Below are positions 1 through 10,528 of a stretch of DNA of 64,000 nucleotides, piece by piece. Positions within the stretch are counted from its first letter, which is position 1. Each line of letters opens with the position of its first letter. This stretch comes from Fistularia commersonii. Lineage: Eukaryota; Chordata; Actinopteri; Syngnathiformes; Fistulariidae. The notes below the pieces were generated by a model, which saw only the letters and a list, made by a program, of their open reading frames with translations, was not told the origin of the DNA and made no database searches. The translations under genes and the position numbers were made by a program. The DNA lies in assembly GCA_037954325.1 (NCBI GenBank), contig JBBMNZ010000028.1, positions 12,675,501 to 12,739,500 on the forward strand. Direction: 5' to 3'.

Positions 1-8
1 TTTTTCAG

Positions 9-2008
9 CCAAGTTCCTACAGCAGTAGTGATGTGATGTCATCAAACAATCCAAAACTTAAGGATTCAGGTACGTCATTACCCCCATGATTCATGGATGA
101 TATTAAACTCTGTGTTTTTTAGATTTCATTATTATGTTGAATCTGTAATACACACTGTCAACTATTTTAATTAATTAATTATTGTTAGTTATTATTTGAT
201 TATGTATATTTTTAAATATACATAAGTAACAGATTAAACAGTGAAAATTCTTCATTTGTTCTTTTATGAATGGAAGAACCGTAACATGTTACAGCAGTTG
301 AACACACCACACTGTGTCTTTTTTAAAGCTGTATAATCATTCCTCTAGTTACTAGAGGAAGGGTAGAGTCTAGTACAGGGGTCGGCAACCCGCGGCTCCG
401 GAGCTGTATGCGGCTCTTTCATCCTTACACTGTGGCTCGGAGTGGCTTGGGAAAATAAATTATAAGTATTTAATTGTATTTATAAGTATTTAATATTTAA
501 TATTTAAATAATAATAATAATAATAATAATTAATAATAATATTTAATAATATTTAATATTTCATTTGTGTTAGTTCCTTTTTTTAATTTCAGTTCTAAAT
601 TGGAAGATTGTTGTGATCTTGAAATATTAAAATAAAATTATATTTACTATTTTTCGACGCTCAAAATATACGTCACACTCGCGGAAGCCAGTATACCCGC
701 CAAGACGCCATCAGTTTGTCAAGACTTTAAACCACAGGTAGGCAAAATATGAAAAAGCAATATATTTTAGACGTCAAAAAGTAACTGCAGCTCGCAGTGT
801 TTTCTTTTCCATGGAAACCGGGTCCAAATGGCTCTTTGGGTGTTAAAGGTTGCCGACCCCTGGTCAAGTAGATAGATGCAGTGTAGTAGATACGTGCAGA
901 TTTCTTTGAATGTTAGAATTAAATGCCATGTAGACATGTGAAAAATCTGTGCAACATAGCTCAAAGAGTAATTCTTTGCCATTTTGGTTGACAAGGGGCA
1001 TATGGGGCAAACTGTTTTTATTCACTGGGGGTTCACATTTTCCTGTGGTTTATGGTTATTTTTAGTCATGTACCTACGCATTTAACTACTGGACAACTAA
1101 AAATACCCCCCCACCACCACCCTGGAAAAACAGGAGGCATGCAGGGGCCAAGCATAATAGAAACTTTGTGACTGTAGGTCCTGTTCCACTAGAACACACT
1201 GCCACTCCTTTAACCTGTTCATTCCTGCCTCTATCCTGCCTTTATATTTGCTGCTGTTGAACCATGGTGCTTCATTTGGTATGGAAGTTGTTTTAAGTTA
1301 GTAGCCACTGTTTACCATTGCACGAGCAGGCTGCACACCATCAAAAGAACACAGAGGCAACTGTAGGCATAAGCTGAGTAAGTGTGCATATAAGAAAATA
1401 CACTGCACTCTATTTGAATGGGGTCTCTTGTGGTTACACACTCACAACAAACATATTCTATTACAATGTTTTGTTTTTTCACAGTAACCATCTGCAGTTT
1501 GCCACTTTTTTCATTAAGTGCCATACCACAGAGCTTCAAAACAACCCAGGCTCAGTTCAAGTTAACAGTACTCCAACTGATGCCTTTAATTAGTTTATCA
1601 CATTCATATGTTAGGTTAAAAAAACCCTCTGTTTTTAGGATTTTGTGAAATGTCATGGAAAATTTAACAGTCATGCCACTGGCCCAATACTGACATTAGC
1701 ACTCAGGGTATTTGAAAATAAGCAATGTACTCAAATATTTTTTAATGTGTAGTTTAGACTGAATTGGTATTTTCAGGAATTTGTTCAACTGTTCCAGTTA
1801 TATTTCAATATGCTACTGTTACAGATTTATTTCGGTCAGCCGACCCCTTTGGAAGTAACTTTTCTGAGAGCAAGAGTGGATTTGCTGATTTTAGTCAAAT
1901 GTCAAAGGTATGGCTTTTCAAAATATAAGTTATTATGTACGAGGACCTTTTCTTGCAGTTGATATTCCAAATGCATTAATAAAGTTACTCAACACTAAAG
2001 GTGCATAA

Positions 2009-2063
<55 letters not shown>

Positions 2064-4780
2064 CGTATGTATGTGTGTGTGTATATACATCTTATTATTT
2101 TGTTCCCTTGGGTCTTAACAGAGGTCAGACCGTTCTGTTCTCCCATCAAAGGAGCATGTGCCGAACCGACCTGCACCTCCATATGGTAAGAATGTTTGAC
2201 AATGTCTACCCCGCCATGGGTTAGTTATATTCATGATTGCCATGTTAAGTTTAGATCAGTCAGTGTCAATACAATAAAAACTTACAAAGCTATTATTTGA
2301 TTTGCATTTCTTGTTGTCGGTTCTATGTTTATCCTAAAAATAATTGCAGTAGTTCATTCATTTGAGTTCATTGGCACTGATAGTTGTGGATGCTTCTTGG
2401 ATGCCTCTTTTTATGTTTTATCTTTATTGAAAACCTCAGTTTGAAATATAGGGAATGCCTTTGCTTTACAGAGTAATGTTATCAAGACATTTTTGGCTGC
2501 ATGAGAAAATTGAAAATCTCTCTGAAGACAGACACTTAAATCCTTTTCATGTGCGTGTGCACATGTGTGTCACATCCTGCACGTAGGTTATACCCTGTAA
2601 GGATCCTGCTGCTGTGACCTTATATACCTTTACCAAAAAGTTATTTGATTGTGGCTCCTTGTTTGTCCCTTGTTGAAGGGGCAAGGTTGCACCATCTAGT
2701 TGGTGGAAGTGTTGCATTTGGTCAAAGAAGAATACAGTACATTACAATATGTTTTCTTACTGAAATGAAATTCACAACTAGATAGTTTAAATTACAAATT
2801 TTATTTCCAAATACAGCTTTGTGTACATTTTAAAACAGGTATATTACCAGTCAATGTATCGAAAATATGCATTTGGTTCCTGCCAAATCTAATTATAGGC
2901 TGTTGACCTTACAGGAGGTTTCTGCTCACTGACTCCTGTTGTAGTTCTTTAAGCAGAAGCCACAACGTGAGAAAGCTGAAGTTCCTCTTTACTTCACCGC
3001 ACAGCTGTGTATAGTTGCATATCCAACATTAACCAGTTTTTGAGATGTGCCTCATACTCTAGGGAAGTGAGAAGCCCAATGTCGAAAGCCATCTCAGCAC
3101 TGAACGACTGAATTATGTAAAAATTGCACAACAGGGTTTTTCACTATATAGGTCTTTATCTCATTATTTCTATGTGAATCAGCAAACACAATATGTTCTG
3201 CGTCATGTTCTAAGAGAATTAAATAAAAGACTTGGCAATTTTAGGCAGGCAAGCCTCATGTTAGTTTGTCTACAATGACCTGATGCACAGTGTTTTATTG
3301 AGCAAAGCCTGATACCATTCTTGTATTATGCTAGATTTAACTGGGTCTTTAATTTCCAAGTTGGTATTTTAAAAAAGAATCCCCTTTTGTTTCATCATCT
3401 TTGCTTAGAATAAAGTTTTTCAACCTTGTACCTCCTACAGTTTGACAAGTTTTTGTGCCTCTAGCTTACGATATTTTACTTCAGTTGATCTCCTCATGAA
3501 TCAGTTTTTGAATCTTAAAATGGATTCAGTCCTTATTAAAATGTCTTCCTTCCCCAGTAGGTGTGCTCGGTCTGAGCGCTACCGAGCCATCCCAAAGCAT
3601 TTGCTCCACAGCTGACAGTAAAGATTATTTTGTAACGACTCACTCCGGTAAAGCAATCAAAGACTGTCGGCTGGGTTTTGCAGATTTTGCTGCTGTAAGT
3701 GCAGTCTACTTACAAGTTGTTGGTATAAGTGTCGTTCTCTGCATGAGTAATGGATTGTTTAATGTGTTGCATCAAATTCTTGAGCTGACTGCTCAGTGAT
3801 GAAAACTGTCAGTTGTTGGGCATCATGCTTGACTTTCCTTCACACTGACTTTATGACAGGATGGCTACAGACAGACTGTAGACTAACAGAGAGTATATGA
3901 GAGCCTTTGAAGGGCTTCTTTTGAAGGAAAATACATTTGCATGAACTGCTTGGAGACTCCCATCTAGTCAGCTGTTGTGGTTATCAGAAGGCTATTGCAT
4001 GCTTGTGGTTTTATCTGGCTGTATTCTTTGACAGAATGTCATATATTACACATGTTAGTGATTATTCAAATCTGGTTTAAATCAAGAAATAGTCCTCTTT
4101 TCTTCAGTACATGCCATTTTGGTTTGAAAGCATAATCAGCTGTGAGAATATCACATCATCAGATCCGCCTTATTGTCTGTCTTCTGGTTTGTCGCTTTGT
4201 TCTCCTCATGGCTGGGTGAAAACAGTGCATGATGGCTTTTTGTATCATTTAACATCTCAGTATGTCTGTCTTTTATACCAGCATGACATTTTTTTAGAAA
4301 TGAGATGACGCTCTATTATAATTTTTCTCATTCTTGTGAACAAGCCAAGGTAAGCCATGAATGGCGTGGTAGTCTGCTTTCAACCCTTGTAAATGAAATC
4401 TTGTCAATAGTGTAATCTTAGGAAATCTTTGTGTTTGTTTGTGTCTGTCATTTCAATTTTTTTAAGCTGCAAAATCCAAATGTCTCAACTGCAAGGACTA
4501 TATTTCATTGTTTGATTTTAGTCTTTGACATTCTATATAAACACTTTGTTTTACAAAAAGGTTTGTTTTTTCTGTTAGCAACCCATGTCTATCATTTCTT
4601 CTTCCACATCTGAAGTTTGTATCTCTGCCCTAGTTTGGAAGTGAAAGCGAGCAGCTAGAGTGGGCCAAGCGCGAAAGCGAGCGTGAGGAGCAGGAGAGAC
4701 TGAGGCGGTTGCAGCTCCAAGAACAGCAAGACATGGAGTTGGCCATCACTCTCAGCAGGGCCAACATACCTAGTCTGTGA
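9..4780 (+). CDS. eps15l1: EPS15-like endocytic adaptor, C-terminal exons (partial)
   Basis: Five coding exons join in one frame: 9-69, 1825-1907, 2122-2185, 3561-3694 and 4634-4780 (stop TGA 4778-4780), 489 nt giving the last 162 residues. Every junction has AG/GT signals and phases agree (1, 0, 1, 0). The product carries DPF (RSADPFGSNF) and GFADF repeats, the AP-2 binding style of EPS15 proteins. It ends in a charged helix (EQLEWAKRESEREEQERL) and QQDMELAITLSRANIPSL, which match the tandem ubiquitin-interacting motifs closing EPS15 and EPS15L1. Family role: clathrin-coat scaffold that links AP-2 and epsin to ubiquitinated cargo at the plasma membrane. The EH domains and coiled coil lie upstream of the window. 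EPS15L1 is preferred over EPS15 because of the RLRRLQ-type tail and because klf2 is next door, as in other vertebrates. Intron 70-1824 holds a hAT element; intron 1908-2121 holds a TG microsatellite. Confidence 0.9.
376..862. mobile_element. Non-autonomous hAT transposon (487 bp) in eps15l1 intron
   Basis: Perfect 15-bp terminal inverted repeats, CAGGGGTCGGCAACC at 376-390 and its complement at 848-862. They are flanked by 8-bp direct repeats GTCTAGTA (368-375) and GTCAAGTA (863-870), 7 of 8 identical. An 8-bp duplication with central TA is the hAT signature, closest to the Buster group (nnnTAnnn). The interior is AT-rich with an AAT run near 508-545 and has no transposase frame, so this is a MITE-like internal deletion derivative. 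Confidence 0.85.
2009..2092. repeat. (TA)n(TG)n microsatellite in eps15l1 intron
   Basis: A TA run passes into a TG run of about 17 units, then GTAT/GTAC-like units and TG again. The polypyrimidine tract of the following exon (acceptor at 2121) starts shortly downstream, so length variation falls close to a splice acceptor. Apparent reading frames here are Val-Cys repeats and not genes. Confidence 0.9.
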
Positions 4781-6245
4781 CCTGGCATTTATTCCTCCTT
4801 CTACAGTGGTCTGCAAATTCATGACAATAGGTTCTACCCTGGCCTTAAATTTGGAGCCACTTTTAACAGTTTTTGTAAAAGGTCAGGGTTACTCCAATAC
4901 TGGATGCATGTCAAATGGTTACATTTAGCTACTAGTTAAGGTTCATCGGTTCCAGACTGTTCGTTGCTTCTATATAATCACGGACAATATTGAGCTATTT
5001 GATTTAAGTGTGGTTTCATCCAGTTAGAACATCACGATCTAACACTAGCCAAATCACAAGGGTACATGATTACAACCTTTATCGATCGTCTGTTTTGTTT
5101 TTTGAAAAATAACCTTTTTCAACTATTACTCTGTTTCATTAACATGCCAGAGTAAATCATTTTGGGATCTGAAGGATGAATTCCTTATAAAATGCACTAT
5201 GTAAACTGTAAGTTGCCTTTTAATTGTCCAACATTTTTGTTAAAAGTAAAACCAAACATGTTTAATTTAATATGAAGCATGTTTGTGACTATTAGCTCAG
5301 TCAATATATGGCTGTTCTTGCCCAGTTACCATTGCCATTAAACTTGTTCATATACTGTATATCTATTTAAGGTTTTTAGGGAAGCTGAATGCATCCCTCA
5401 AACAATACCGCTGAAGATTACTTTTTAGACCTTCTAGACGTAGTTTTTGTTCATTGTTTAAGTACAGAAATTTTAATTTTTAAGAAAATCAAGTCATCAT
5501 AATGTTACACTTTAGTTCAAAAATGACGATTGTTTTAAATTATCTTGTAATTTATGTGGAGGTTTTTTTTTTCCTGGTAATTAGGCTGCTGGTGATTACT
5601 TATGATCTTGTAATTTACGTGCAGGTTGTTTTTTTCCCCCAGTAATTTAGATGCTTGTGATTACTCATCGATTACTTCCCTTCATGGGAACAAAGTCTAA
5701 TCCACCTGCTGCATGACATTGCTGCCATCAGTGGCTCATCAGATAATTGAACATTGCCTTGTTGATCACTCCACATATACTTGAAGTTCCACATAAACAA
5801 GAACATCTGTAATGATAACGGAGGAAGTGTAACCCTTTGTTTATACTGTTGCCGTTACACTAAGCTATGTTTTTTTTTATTTGTAAATGCTATACATGAA
5901 ATCTGATTGCCATTTACATCAGGTTTTATTTTTGTTTCTTTTCAACTGTCAAATCATCTGATGTTTTTCTTTCTTAAAGAATAGTATTTTTTGCCCAGTC
6001 ATGTAACTTTCAACATTGTATTTCTTTCGTCTTTTGTTATAGTTTTTAGGTTAATCAGGTTTCTCTGGCACATATTGTATTAATTGTATATTCTGGAGCT
6101 TTCTTGACATTTTATAGGGTGACTGCCTTATTTATCAACATATAATCGTAACATGTAATATTGCACATTATGTCTGTGATTTTATGATGACTTTTGCTTA
6201 TCCAAAACTGTGTGTTTAATTGAATAAAAATGATTTCTAATAATC
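4781..6245 (+). other. eps15l1: 3' UTR of eps15l1, with polyA signal
   Basis: AT-rich sequence with no open frame follows the stop codon. The first canonical AATAAA in a good position is at 6223-6228, so cleavage is expected near 6245 and the 3' UTR is about 1.46 kb. It contains an imperfect two-copy tandem duplication (5544-5606 and 5607-5671). The end is inferred from the signal only; a shorter transcript is possible. Confidence 0.5.
5544..5671. repeat. Imperfect tandem duplication in eps15l1 3' UTR
   Basis: Two units of about 63-65 bp (5544-5606 and 5607-5671) each start CTTGTAATTTA, contain a long T run, and end with TGATTACT followed by an AT-rich junction. The divergence suggests an old duplication. 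Confidence 0.7.
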
Positions 6246-7064
6246 TTGAAAATCAATGATTTTAATGTGGAATTAATACAACTTATCAGTCAGACTAATT
6301 TTTGTATACCTTTTAGATCGATGCTTTCAGCACTTCATGAACTTTAGTACGATTTCGCTGGTCCGTCTGATGGCCAGTATGAAGACACATTTCAGGAACT
6401 TCGTTATGGATGACAGGTTTGGTTTTACTGACCCATGTGCCAAGCTGTTCAATTGTCACTAACTAAAATATTAGTCATATGTTATTAGTTTCTTATGGCC
6501 TATTTTAAGGGAGACATTAAAACATGTCTTATTTATATATATGCCATACAGATTTGATGCTGGTGAAATGAATGCTCAGAGAAACCATGCAGATGTCAAA
6601 TGCATGGACTCCAATACTTTGAAAGCAGAGTAGTTTGGCTCTATATAATTGTAGTATTTGGAGTCTTTGATGTCCAACTATAATTTCTACTCATCAAAAA
6701 TGGAGTCTAAGGGCTCCCTGATGAGGGTTTGCTGTGCCCCTTGTCCAGACAGCTCCCTGTAATTATGGCAATGGAGTGTTTGTATTTATAGGCTGAGCCC
6801 ACAAGTGGTTGCAGTCCTGTCTTGCAGCTGCAAAGCATCACAGAAAAAAATCATGTGCCTGTGTTTTAAAGTGAAAGTGGTTACAAAATGGCAACATGTA
6901 CAACCTATCCAGTGTGAGCGACTTGATGGATTGCAGGTCTATTGCACCTATTCCATGTGCTTTCTAGTAGGTACCTGCGGGGAGAGTGTGGTTGTGGGTT
7001 AATAAACGGCACCTGTCAACGAGCTGAACTGCCGAATGGTTTCCCAAAGGAAGTCCCAAGCCAA
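6246..7064. other. Intergenic spacer between convergent eps15l1 and klf2
   Basis: About 0.8 kb between the two predicted polyadenylation sites. No coding exon, RNA gene or repeat was recognised. The short frame at 6805-7002 has no family resemblance and is taken as chance. Confidence 0.5.
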
Positions 7065-7736
7065 ATATTCAATATCAGTTTTTAATATTTACAATAAATA
7101 CACAATACAGTATAAAATCCATGTACATATATAAATTTAAGTAGAAAATAATGCACAGGACATCAAGCCCTGATAGTGTACAGTGGGGCTGGATCCAGGA
7201 GGTTCACGCAACAGGAGACAAAATCACCCAAGAAAACAGGAGACCGCATTGGAGTTAACAGCTCAGGCCGTTCAAACATTGAGGCAGTTCAAAGAAAAAA
7301 AACATTGTCTTTGCACATATTAGGCAGATGTATGTGCATTTCACTCCTGTCAACAAGAACATGCACTATGTGGAGGCCACGAAGTTCTGTTACAAAGAGT
7401 TTTACAGTAGCAGAGTCATAGAAAGGCACTTTTGTGTCAAACACAGAATTCCAGTTTTGTCAATGAAGAGTAGTATATACAGGGCCAGCCCCTTTTTGGT
7501 CTGCCTGCTGTAAAGCAAACAAAGCTTTTCTAAAGCTTTTCTATAACCAAAGTAGTACCAGCTACAATATTAGAAAATGATAACACAAAAGCCTTTTGAA
7601 TTCAATAATATATAAAATGGCTTTGATCGTGTTGAGAACAATTTAAATAAAAAAAATTCATCAGTTGAATTACAACAAAAACGAGACAACCCACCCATAA
7701 ACCCATAGTCCCTCTTCTGTATTTTCACACAAATTT
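7065..7736 (-). other. klf2: 3' UTR of klf2
   Basis: AT-rich non-coding sequence lies downstream of the klf2 stop. The best polyadenylation signal on the - strand is ATTAAA (+ strand TTTAAT at 7083-7088), giving a 3' UTR of roughly 670 nt. No AATAAA was seen on the - strand in this interval. The end point is inferred. Confidence 0.45.
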
Positions 7737-9228
7737 TCACATGTGTCTCTTCATGTGAAGGGCCAGGTGGTCGGACCGTGAAAAAGCGCGCTCGCACAGA
7801 TGGCACTGGAACGGCCTGTGTCCGGTGTGTTTGCGGAAATGTCGGGTCAGCTCATCGGAGCGAGCAAATTTCCATCCACAACCTTCCCAGCTGCAGTGGT
7901 ATGGCTTCTCACCTGCCGGGGAAAGGGAATGAAAAAATATTAGCTTGCGCAGAAAGTGGAAACTTGGCTCAGAGTTCTGCGCCCAAGTGCGTAAATACGC
8001 ACGGCTCTCACGGCCAGCGCGGGCGTTAAGTCGATCGAGATGAAAAAAAGACACCTACCGGTGTGAGTTCGAAGGTGTGCCTTCAGGTGTGAACTCTTGG
8101 TGTAGGTTTTCCCACAGCCGGCGAAGTTGCAGGTATGTGTCGCCGTGCGCTTTCGTGGCCAGGTGCGTCGCCCTCTCTTGGGTTTTGACTCCAGCAGCTC
8201 CAGTGGGGATGAGGGCGGTGTGAGCATCACTCGCTGCGCGCCAGGCTGCAAGCCGAGACCTTCGTCGTACATGGCAAACGCACCGTGCGGAGCGTGATAA
8301 GGCATCGACATCTGGGGAGCCTGATGCGGGAAAGCCGCCGCGGTATGATACTTTTGCGGGAAGTTCATGGGGTGGCACATCTGTGCCTGGCACTCCGACG
8401 CCCCGCGATCATCCGGGCTCAGAGGTGGGGTCAGGCTACTGGCCGCCCGCGGGGAGATGGCAACTCGCGGCTGATCGAACGACATCATGCACGAAACGTT
8501 CCCTTCTTGTTTGATTTTGCTGCAGCTCTGGGGCACCATTCCCAAGACGGGGCCGTAACTGTCCATCGGGGGCTCCACTTTGATGCTGTCCTGGCGAGGA
8601 AAGTGAGCCGCGTTGACGTAAAATCTCCCCTGGACGCCGTAGTTGTTGGCTCCCTCTGAGCGCAGCAGCTCCGTCAGGAGGTTGGCGCCGTACGGGGGAG
8701 GCGGAGAGCGGTGCTCTTCCGCCGGGAACGCTGGCACCGAGTTGTCCGTCGTGTACATACTGGTGTCGGCGGGACCCACGTAGACCGCGGCGCAGTCTGA
8801 GCCCGTTGTGTTGGCGAGAATAAAATCCAGATCTAAATAGTTACTCAGATCCTCGTCGTCCTTTTTGCTGTTGCTGTCCAGGCTGTGTGCGATTTCGGCC
8901 ACGGAACAACTGCTGGAGACAAACTTTTCCGCGTCCCCCCTCCACCTCTGAAATAACCAGACATATTATCAGGTGAGTTTCTGGGCAAAACAAAGTTGAG
9001 CGACACTGCAGATTTTAACAACCGGACCGGGGAGTCAGTCTCATTCTGACTGATGGCTACCGGATCTCCCTTTTACGTATAATAAAGTCAAAATCAGAGA
9101 CTGTCATTCACAAATATTCGCAGATTCCGAAAAAAATGGAGGTGGTCGAAACTTACGTTTTCCCAGGTTTTCTCTCTTTGGTTCGTGAATGTAGAAAATG
9201 ACGGTAGCATCACTCCGGATAAGGCCAT
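7737..9228 (-). CDS. klf2: Kruppel-like factor 2 (three exons, complete)
   Basis: Exons on the - strand: 9228-9157 (24 codons), 8947-8059 and 7912-7737 (stop 7737-7739); 1137 nt, 378 residues. Donors gtaag and gtaggt and acceptors tttcag and ggcag are good, and phases are 0 then 1. Start chosen at 9228 because MALSGVMLPSFSTFTNQREK matches the N-terminus shared by KLF2 and KLF4. Features: acidic activation segment with LDLDFIL (62-68), PPPPY (106-110), SUMO-type IKVE and IKQE (146-149, 169-172), phosphodegron-like TPPLSP (197-202) and TPPSSP (267-272), basic cluster KPKRGRRTWPRKR (279-291), then three C2H2 fingers (about 297-319, 327-349, 357-377) ending HMKRHM. Fingers 2 and 3 carry the RSDELTRH and RSDHLALH recognition helices of KLFs that bind CACCC boxes. 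Family role: nuclear transcription factor, in KLF2 linked to endothelial flow response, erythroid cells and lymphocyte quiescence. KLF4 is the main alternative, but the eps15l1 neighbour and the roughly 380-residue length favour klf2. Paralogue a or b is not resolved. Confidence 0.93.
7960..8960. other. GC- and CpG-rich block over klf2 exon 2
   Basis: Exon 2 and its flank are clearly richer in G+C and CpG than the AT-rich surroundings, as usual for the body of KLF genes. Several long frames on the + strand here (for example 8285-8659) come only from this composition. Confidence 0.6.
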
Positions 9229-9368
9229 CGTTTGGTGAATTGATAATAACAATATAATAACAATGTCTTGACAAAGTCGCGTCGCGTTGAGCGGCTGCCG
9301 CACTACAGTCTGTGCGCCTGTTTCACTGTCGCTCCTCCAGTGCTGCGCTTTCCAGACATGAACAAGTT
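9229..9368 (-). other. klf2: klf2 5' UTR (start site inferred)
   Basis: If the TATA-like box at 9393-9400 is used, transcription starts near 9365-9370, giving a 5' UTR of about 140 nt. There is an in-frame stretch upstream of the ATG with no stop before 9303, but no family resemblance begins before residue 1 at 9228. Confidence 0.45.
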
Positions 9369-9392
9369 TTAGATGGTAGGAGGTCCTCCCAA

Positions 9393-9470
9393 CCTTATAA
9401 CTCTCCGTCCCGAGCTCGACTGGCCAATTGTGAGGACTCAGGAAACAACGTAAAGTTTGGTAAATTTAGC
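9393..9470 (-). promoter_or_regulatory. klf2: klf2 core promoter: TATA-like, CCAAT, MEF2-like
   Basis: Reading toward klf2 on the - strand: GCTAAATTTACC (9470-9459), one base from the MEF2 consensus YTAWWWWTAR; an inverted CCAAT box (CCAAT on + at 9424-9428); and GTTATAAGG (9401-9393), a TATA-like box 165 bp from the ATG. The mammalian KLF2 promoter is known to be driven through a MEF2 site downstream of MEK5-ERK5. The same arrangement here is inferred from sequence only. Confidence 0.6.
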
Positions 9471-9541
9471 TCTTTATAAAGCGCTCCCGCAGGCTACAAC
9501 ATTCAGTGCGTGTTCTGATAACCCGTCCAGGGCAGAGGGGC

Positions 9542-9598
9542 CTATAAAGAGCAGGACCTCCCTCACAATGACGTAAACAATCGGCAGACCGCCCCACC
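9542..9598. promoter_or_regulatory. Upstream CRE/FOX composite and GC box near klf2
   Basis: TGACGTAA (9569-9576) overlaps GTAAACAA (9573-9580), giving a CRE-like half with a forkhead (FOXO-type) site. CCGCCCCACC follows at about 9590-9599. CTATAAAG at 9542-9549 would be a TATA box for + strand transcription away from klf2. KLF2 is a known FOXO1 target in lymphocytes; binding here is inference. Confidence 0.4.
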
Positions 9599-9903
9599 TA
9601 AATTAGAGCTGGAAAAAAAATGCAGGCAAATTAGAAACACGCGGGCAATATGTAATAACCGTAGATACTTACGTAATGTTGAGAAAAAAAAAGGATTATG
9701 ATCACAGAACACTGCTTGCCCCCCGCCAGCCTAGAATTAAGGCTGATGGTTAATAATCACAAGAAAAAAAAAGATGATGAAGTACATAAAAGAAAAATAC
9801 ATGAGCACATATGCATGTAGTTGTGTAGTAAAGACCGCAAGGACGGTAGACATGAATATGAATAATCGTGCAATACAAATGGTTACAAAGATGTTGAAAC
9901 AAC

Positions 9904-9975
9904 TTATATGTTTGTGTTTGTGTGTGTGTGTGCGTGCGTGTGTGTGTGTGTGTGTGTATGTACCCCCCCCCCCCA
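9904..9975. repeat. (TG)n microsatellite followed by C tract
   Basis: TG/TGCG units from about 9908 to 9959, then an almost pure C run (9963-9974). This mix produces spurious Val-Cys and Pro frames on the + strand and Thr-His frames on the - strand. Confidence 0.9.
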
Positions 9976-10446
9976 AACCCCCCCACGGTATCGACTTATT
10001 ATCATCAATGGACATCGGTTTTGTCCCTGCGCTGCAGGCTTGTCCAAACAGGCGCCAGGGTCGTCTGAAACGGCCTCCGCAGCCTTTTTTTAAACACTAA
10101 CCACTCGTGATGTAAACACGATTGAAAAGGCTACACCCCATTCAGGTGTAAATGACGGACGCAGAGGCGACGGAGTCGCAACTGTCCTGAGATCTGGGAT
10201 CCGAAGTAATGAAGCCACATGTCAGCTTGTCTGTTAAGAGGTTTTAAATGTCATAATGTCTCCCGAGTGTCCTGATCACGTTATTCTCAACTCAAGACGG
10301 GATTAAATGAATTATTTCACAATAGAATAATCCAAACTACATCAAAAAGCGTCTTTAGCACCACTACACAAAAGTTTTAATGACAGTGTAAGATAGCCCA
10401 TGAGCCGCATTTAACACTGATGCCAACATCCCTATGCCAGTGATAT

Positions 10447-10528
10447 TCATTCATTCAGTCATTATTTATCCCGCCCTCAGGCTCGCAAGGGACGCTGCTG
10501 CCCATCCCAGCTGTCATTGGGCGATAAC
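10447..10528 (+). repeat. Fragment of common teleost CATTCATTC/TATCCCAGCTGTCAT repeat
   Basis: ATTCATTCATTCAGTCATT, then a CGCCCTCAGGCTCG segment and ATCCCAGCTGTCATTGGGCG. The last segment recurs with small changes in the fuller copy at 53882-54203. Only about 80 bp of the element remains. Confidence 0.65.

Noticed and set aside
2001..2224. Val-Cys and Thr-His frames around TG/CA repeats (also at 9737-10100, 11606-11818, 41206-41495)
   Set aside because: Products of microsatellites only.
8285..8659. 124-codon + strand frame over klf2 exon 2, and the - strand frame 8055-8393
   Set aside because: Shadows of the GC-rich klf2 coding sequence in other frames.
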